Source: Halomonas ramblicola (lineage in GTDB: Bacteria > Pseudomonadota > Gammaproteobacteria > Pseudomonadales > Halomonadaceae). From it: DNA of 64,000 nucleotides. The notes below the pieces were generated by a model that had not been told where the DNA came from, did not search any database, and saw nothing but the letters and a program-made list of their open reading frames with translations. Shown here piece by piece: positions 62,290 through 64,000 of the stretch. The translations under genes and the position numbers were made by a program. The stretch lies in NCBI RefSeq assembly GCF_030409215.1, contig NZ_JAUFPL010000018.1:157219-221218 (forward strand), in the 5' to 3' direction. Positions within the stretch are counted from its first letter, which is position 1. Each line of letters opens with the position of its first letter.

Positions 62290-63351
62290 ATGACCGTTTC
62301 CCTCGCCGCCCACCTGAACGAGACCGCCCGACCCACCCCGTCACCGGGGCGCAGCCTGCCCACTGCCGGCGAGCTGCGCCGTGCCCTGCCGGTGGATCCC
62401 GAGCTGGCCGGCCGGATCGAGCACCAGCGCCAGGCGGTCCGCGACATCCTCGCCGGCCGCGACGATCGCCTGCTGGTGGTGGTGGGGCCCTGCTCCATCC
62501 ACGACCCCGCGGCGGCCCTCGAGTATGCTCGGCATCTGGCCGAGTTGGCCCCGCGGGTCTCGGATCGCCTGCTGCCGGTGATGCGCGTCTACGTCGAGAA
62601 GCCGCGCACCACCGTGGGCTGGAAGGGCCTGGCCTACGACCCCGACCTGGACGGCAGCGGCGACATGGCCCGGGGCCTGGAGCTCTCCCGACGACTGATG
62701 CGCGACATCGCCGACCTGGGCCTGCCGGTGGCCACCGAGCTGCTGCAGCCGATGCTCGCGCCCTACCTGGAAGACCTGCTGGCCTGGGTGGCCATCGGCG
62801 CCCGCACCACCGAGTCCCAGCTGCACCGCGAGCTGGCCAGCGGCCTCTCCGCCGCGGTGGGTTTCAAGAACGCCACCAGTGGCGACATCGGTGTGGCCCT
62901 GGACGCCATGCGTGCCGCCGCCCATCCCCACGGCCACTTCGGCCTCGACGCGGCGGGCCGGCCGGTGGTCCACGAGACCGCCGGCAACCCCCACACCCAC
63001 CTGGTGCTGCGTGGCGGTCACGGCGAGCCCAACTACCGGGCGCCCCAGGTGCGGGCGGCCCGCCGCGCCCTGGAGGACGCCGGCCTGGCCCCGCGGCTGA
63101 TGGTGGACTGCAGCCACGCCAACGCCCGCAAGGACCACCGCCGCCAGAGCGAGGTGCTGCTCGACGTCCTGGCCCAGCGCCTGGAGGGGGAGTCGGCGCT
63201 CGCCGGGCTGATGCTGGAGAGCCACCTCCACGAGGGCAAGCAGCCGCTCGAGCCCGGCCGGCTGCGCCACGGGGTCTCGATCACCGACGCCTGTATCGGC
63301 TGGGAGACCACCGAACACCTGCTGCTCTCTGCCGCCGAGCGCTTGAGGTAG
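62290..63351 (+). CDS. 3-deoxy-7-phosphoheptulonate synthase (DAHP synthase, AroF/G/H class)
   Basis: 353 residues, type I-alpha length. It condenses phosphoenolpyruvate and erythrose 4-phosphate, the entry step of the shikimate pathway. Conserved are VVGPCSIHD, RVYVEKPRTTVGWKG, GFKNATSGD, HLVLRGG, DCSHAN (metal), ESHLHEG and SITDACIGWE. Which aromatic amino acid inhibits the enzyme cannot be read with confidence, so no aroF/G/H symbol is given. Expression appears to be controlled by two tandem aromatic leader ORFs. Copy 4 of the intergenic repeat follows directly after the stop. Confidence 0.94.
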   Translation: MTVSLAAHLNETARPTPSPGRSLPTAGELRRALPVDPELAGRIEHQRQAVRDILAGRDDRLLVVVGPCSIHDPAAALEYARHLAELAPRVSDRLLPVMRVYVEKPRTTVGWKGLAYDPDLDGSGDMARGLELSRRLMRDIADLGLPVATELLQPMLAPYLEDLLAWVAIGARTTESQLHRELASGLSAAVGFKNATSGDIGVALDAMRAAAHPHGHFGLDAAGRPVVHETAGNPHTHLVLRGGHGEPNYRAPQVRAARRALEDAGLAPRLMVDCSHANARKDHRRQSEVLLDVLAQRLEGESALAGLMLESHLHEGKQPLEPGRLRHGVSITDACIGWETTEHLLLSAAERLR

Positions 63352-63470
63352 CACTCGAGGCTGATCCGGCGACAGGCCTACGAGGGGGCGCTGTAAACCC
63401 ATCCCTGGGCGCTACCGATGCCGTCCCTGGCATAGGACCCCCTCTACGGCCTGTCCCCGGCGCCTCTCAC
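63352..63470 (+). repeat. Dispersed intergenic hairpin repeat, copy 4
   Basis: This copy begins at the DAHP synthase stop. Arms GACAGGCC at 63371-63378 and GGCCTGTC at 63448-63455 pair, extended by CCGG and GAGGGGG/CCCCCTC. The loop holds the shared core ATCCCTGGGCGCTACCGATGCC and a small TGCCGTCCCTGGCA hairpin. It is the cleanest copy and can serve as the reference. Confidence 0.85.
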
Positions 63471-63572
63471 TGGTGGTGGCAGAGGCCTGGTGGCACATCA
63501 GCCGCCCTGTACCCCGGGTGGCGTAGTCGGGATAATGCCGTCGATTGCCGACTCGCCACCCGGGAGCCCGCC

Positions 63573-64000
63573 ATGCCGTTCCAGTTCGAAGCCCACGACC
63601 CCGCGACCTATCGCCGCAAGGCGCGCTTCATCAGCCTGGCCATGGCCGGTCAGCTGATCGTCTTCGGCCTGGTGTTCGCCCAACTCCTGCAGCTCGCCTT
63701 CGACGGTGGCTTCTGGCTCAACGTCCTGGGGGTGCTGCTCGGCCTGCTGGCCACCAGCCTGGTCTTCGCGGTGCTGCGCGAGCGTCCCTGGATGGCCGAG
63801 GTACGCTACGCCTGGCAGCTCAAGCACCAGCTGTCGCGGGTCAGCGGCTACCTGCCGGCGCTGCGCCGCGCCATGGAGGAGGGCAACGACACCGCCCTGG
63901 GCGTCCTCGCCTTCTACCACCAGGGCATGGCCCAACTCGCCGAACTCAACGGCCGCACCCTGGACGACGACGCCGAACGCCTCGCCGAGCGCACCAGGGT
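63573..64000 (+). CDS. DUF3087-like membrane protein (3' end beyond window)
   Basis: 142 complete codons before the window ends. The N-terminus MPFQFEAHDPATYRRKAR is followed by two membrane helices (about 20-44 and 48-66), then a soluble helical part. This matches DUF3087-type proteins as I recall them; function unknown. A GATAAT at 63531-63536 could be its -10, without a clear -35. The gene is incomplete, so no length comparison is possible. Confidence 0.65.
   Translation, partial: MPFQFEAHDPATYRRKARFISLAMAGQLIVFGLVFAQLLQLAFDGGFWLNVLGVLLGLLATSLVFAVLRERPWMAEVRYAWQLKHQLSRVSGYLPALRRAMEEGNDTALGVLAFYHQGMAQLAELNGRTLDDDAERLAERTR

Overview
The window is a GC-rich bacterial chromosome segment made almost entirely of core housekeeping genes. 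Gene content and order point to a gammaproteobacterium close to the Halomonas/Pseudomonas side. Evidence is the coaBC-dut-algC-argB block, the dapE-dapD-arsC-like-dapC-glnD-map block divergent from rpsB-tsf-pyrH-frr-uppS-cdsA-dxr-rseP-bamA-skp-lpxD-fabZ-lpxA-lpxB-rnhB-dnaE-accA-tilS, an SlmA nucleoid-occlusion protein, and a DUF3087-like protein. A Halomonadaceae member is my best guess (inference). I see no insertion sequence, prophage, CRISPR array, tRNA or rRNA.

Layout: 1-6202 (+) holds the end of ftsE, ftsX, rpoH and a two-gene membrane/envelope pair (DUF2339, DUF3999). 6215-11052 (-) is coaBC-dut-algC-argB-slmA. 11165-20680 (+) is radC, rpmB-rpmG, mutM, an RlmI-type methyltransferase, a DUF2007 protein, alanine dehydrogenase, trpS, a YeeE/YedE transporter and an NAD-malic enzyme. 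20980-23727 (-) is aconitase A. 23946-26117 holds a CPXCG protein, trxB, slyX (-) and a membrane-tethered cold-shock-domain protein. 26221-34000 (-) is the succinylase lysine/DAP pathway with glnD and map. 34305-55279 (+) is the translation/isoprenoid/outer-membrane/lipid A block ending with dnaE, accA and tilS. ppx (-) overlaps tilS tail to tail. 57244-64000 (+) holds rho, ubiD, a flavin reductase, folM, a 42-residue membrane peptide, two tandem aromatic-rich leader peptides, a DAHP synthase and the start of a DUF3087-like gene.

How the genes work together: rseP, bamA, skp, lpxD/A/B and fabZ build the outer membrane. The rpoH upstream region carries a sigma-E-like promoter, which would tie envelope stress to the heat-shock sigma factor. 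uppS, cdsA and dxr supply isoprenoid and phospholipid precursors, and dapC/D/E supply meso-diaminopimelate for murein and lysine. The DAHP synthase appears to be controlled by aromatic amino acids through two successive leader ORFs.

The least ordinary observations are two. One is a dispersed intergenic hairpin repeat present four times, with compensatory arm changes and a strictly kept loop core. The other is the double aromatic leader upstream of the DAHP synthase. Neither could be searched against databases here.
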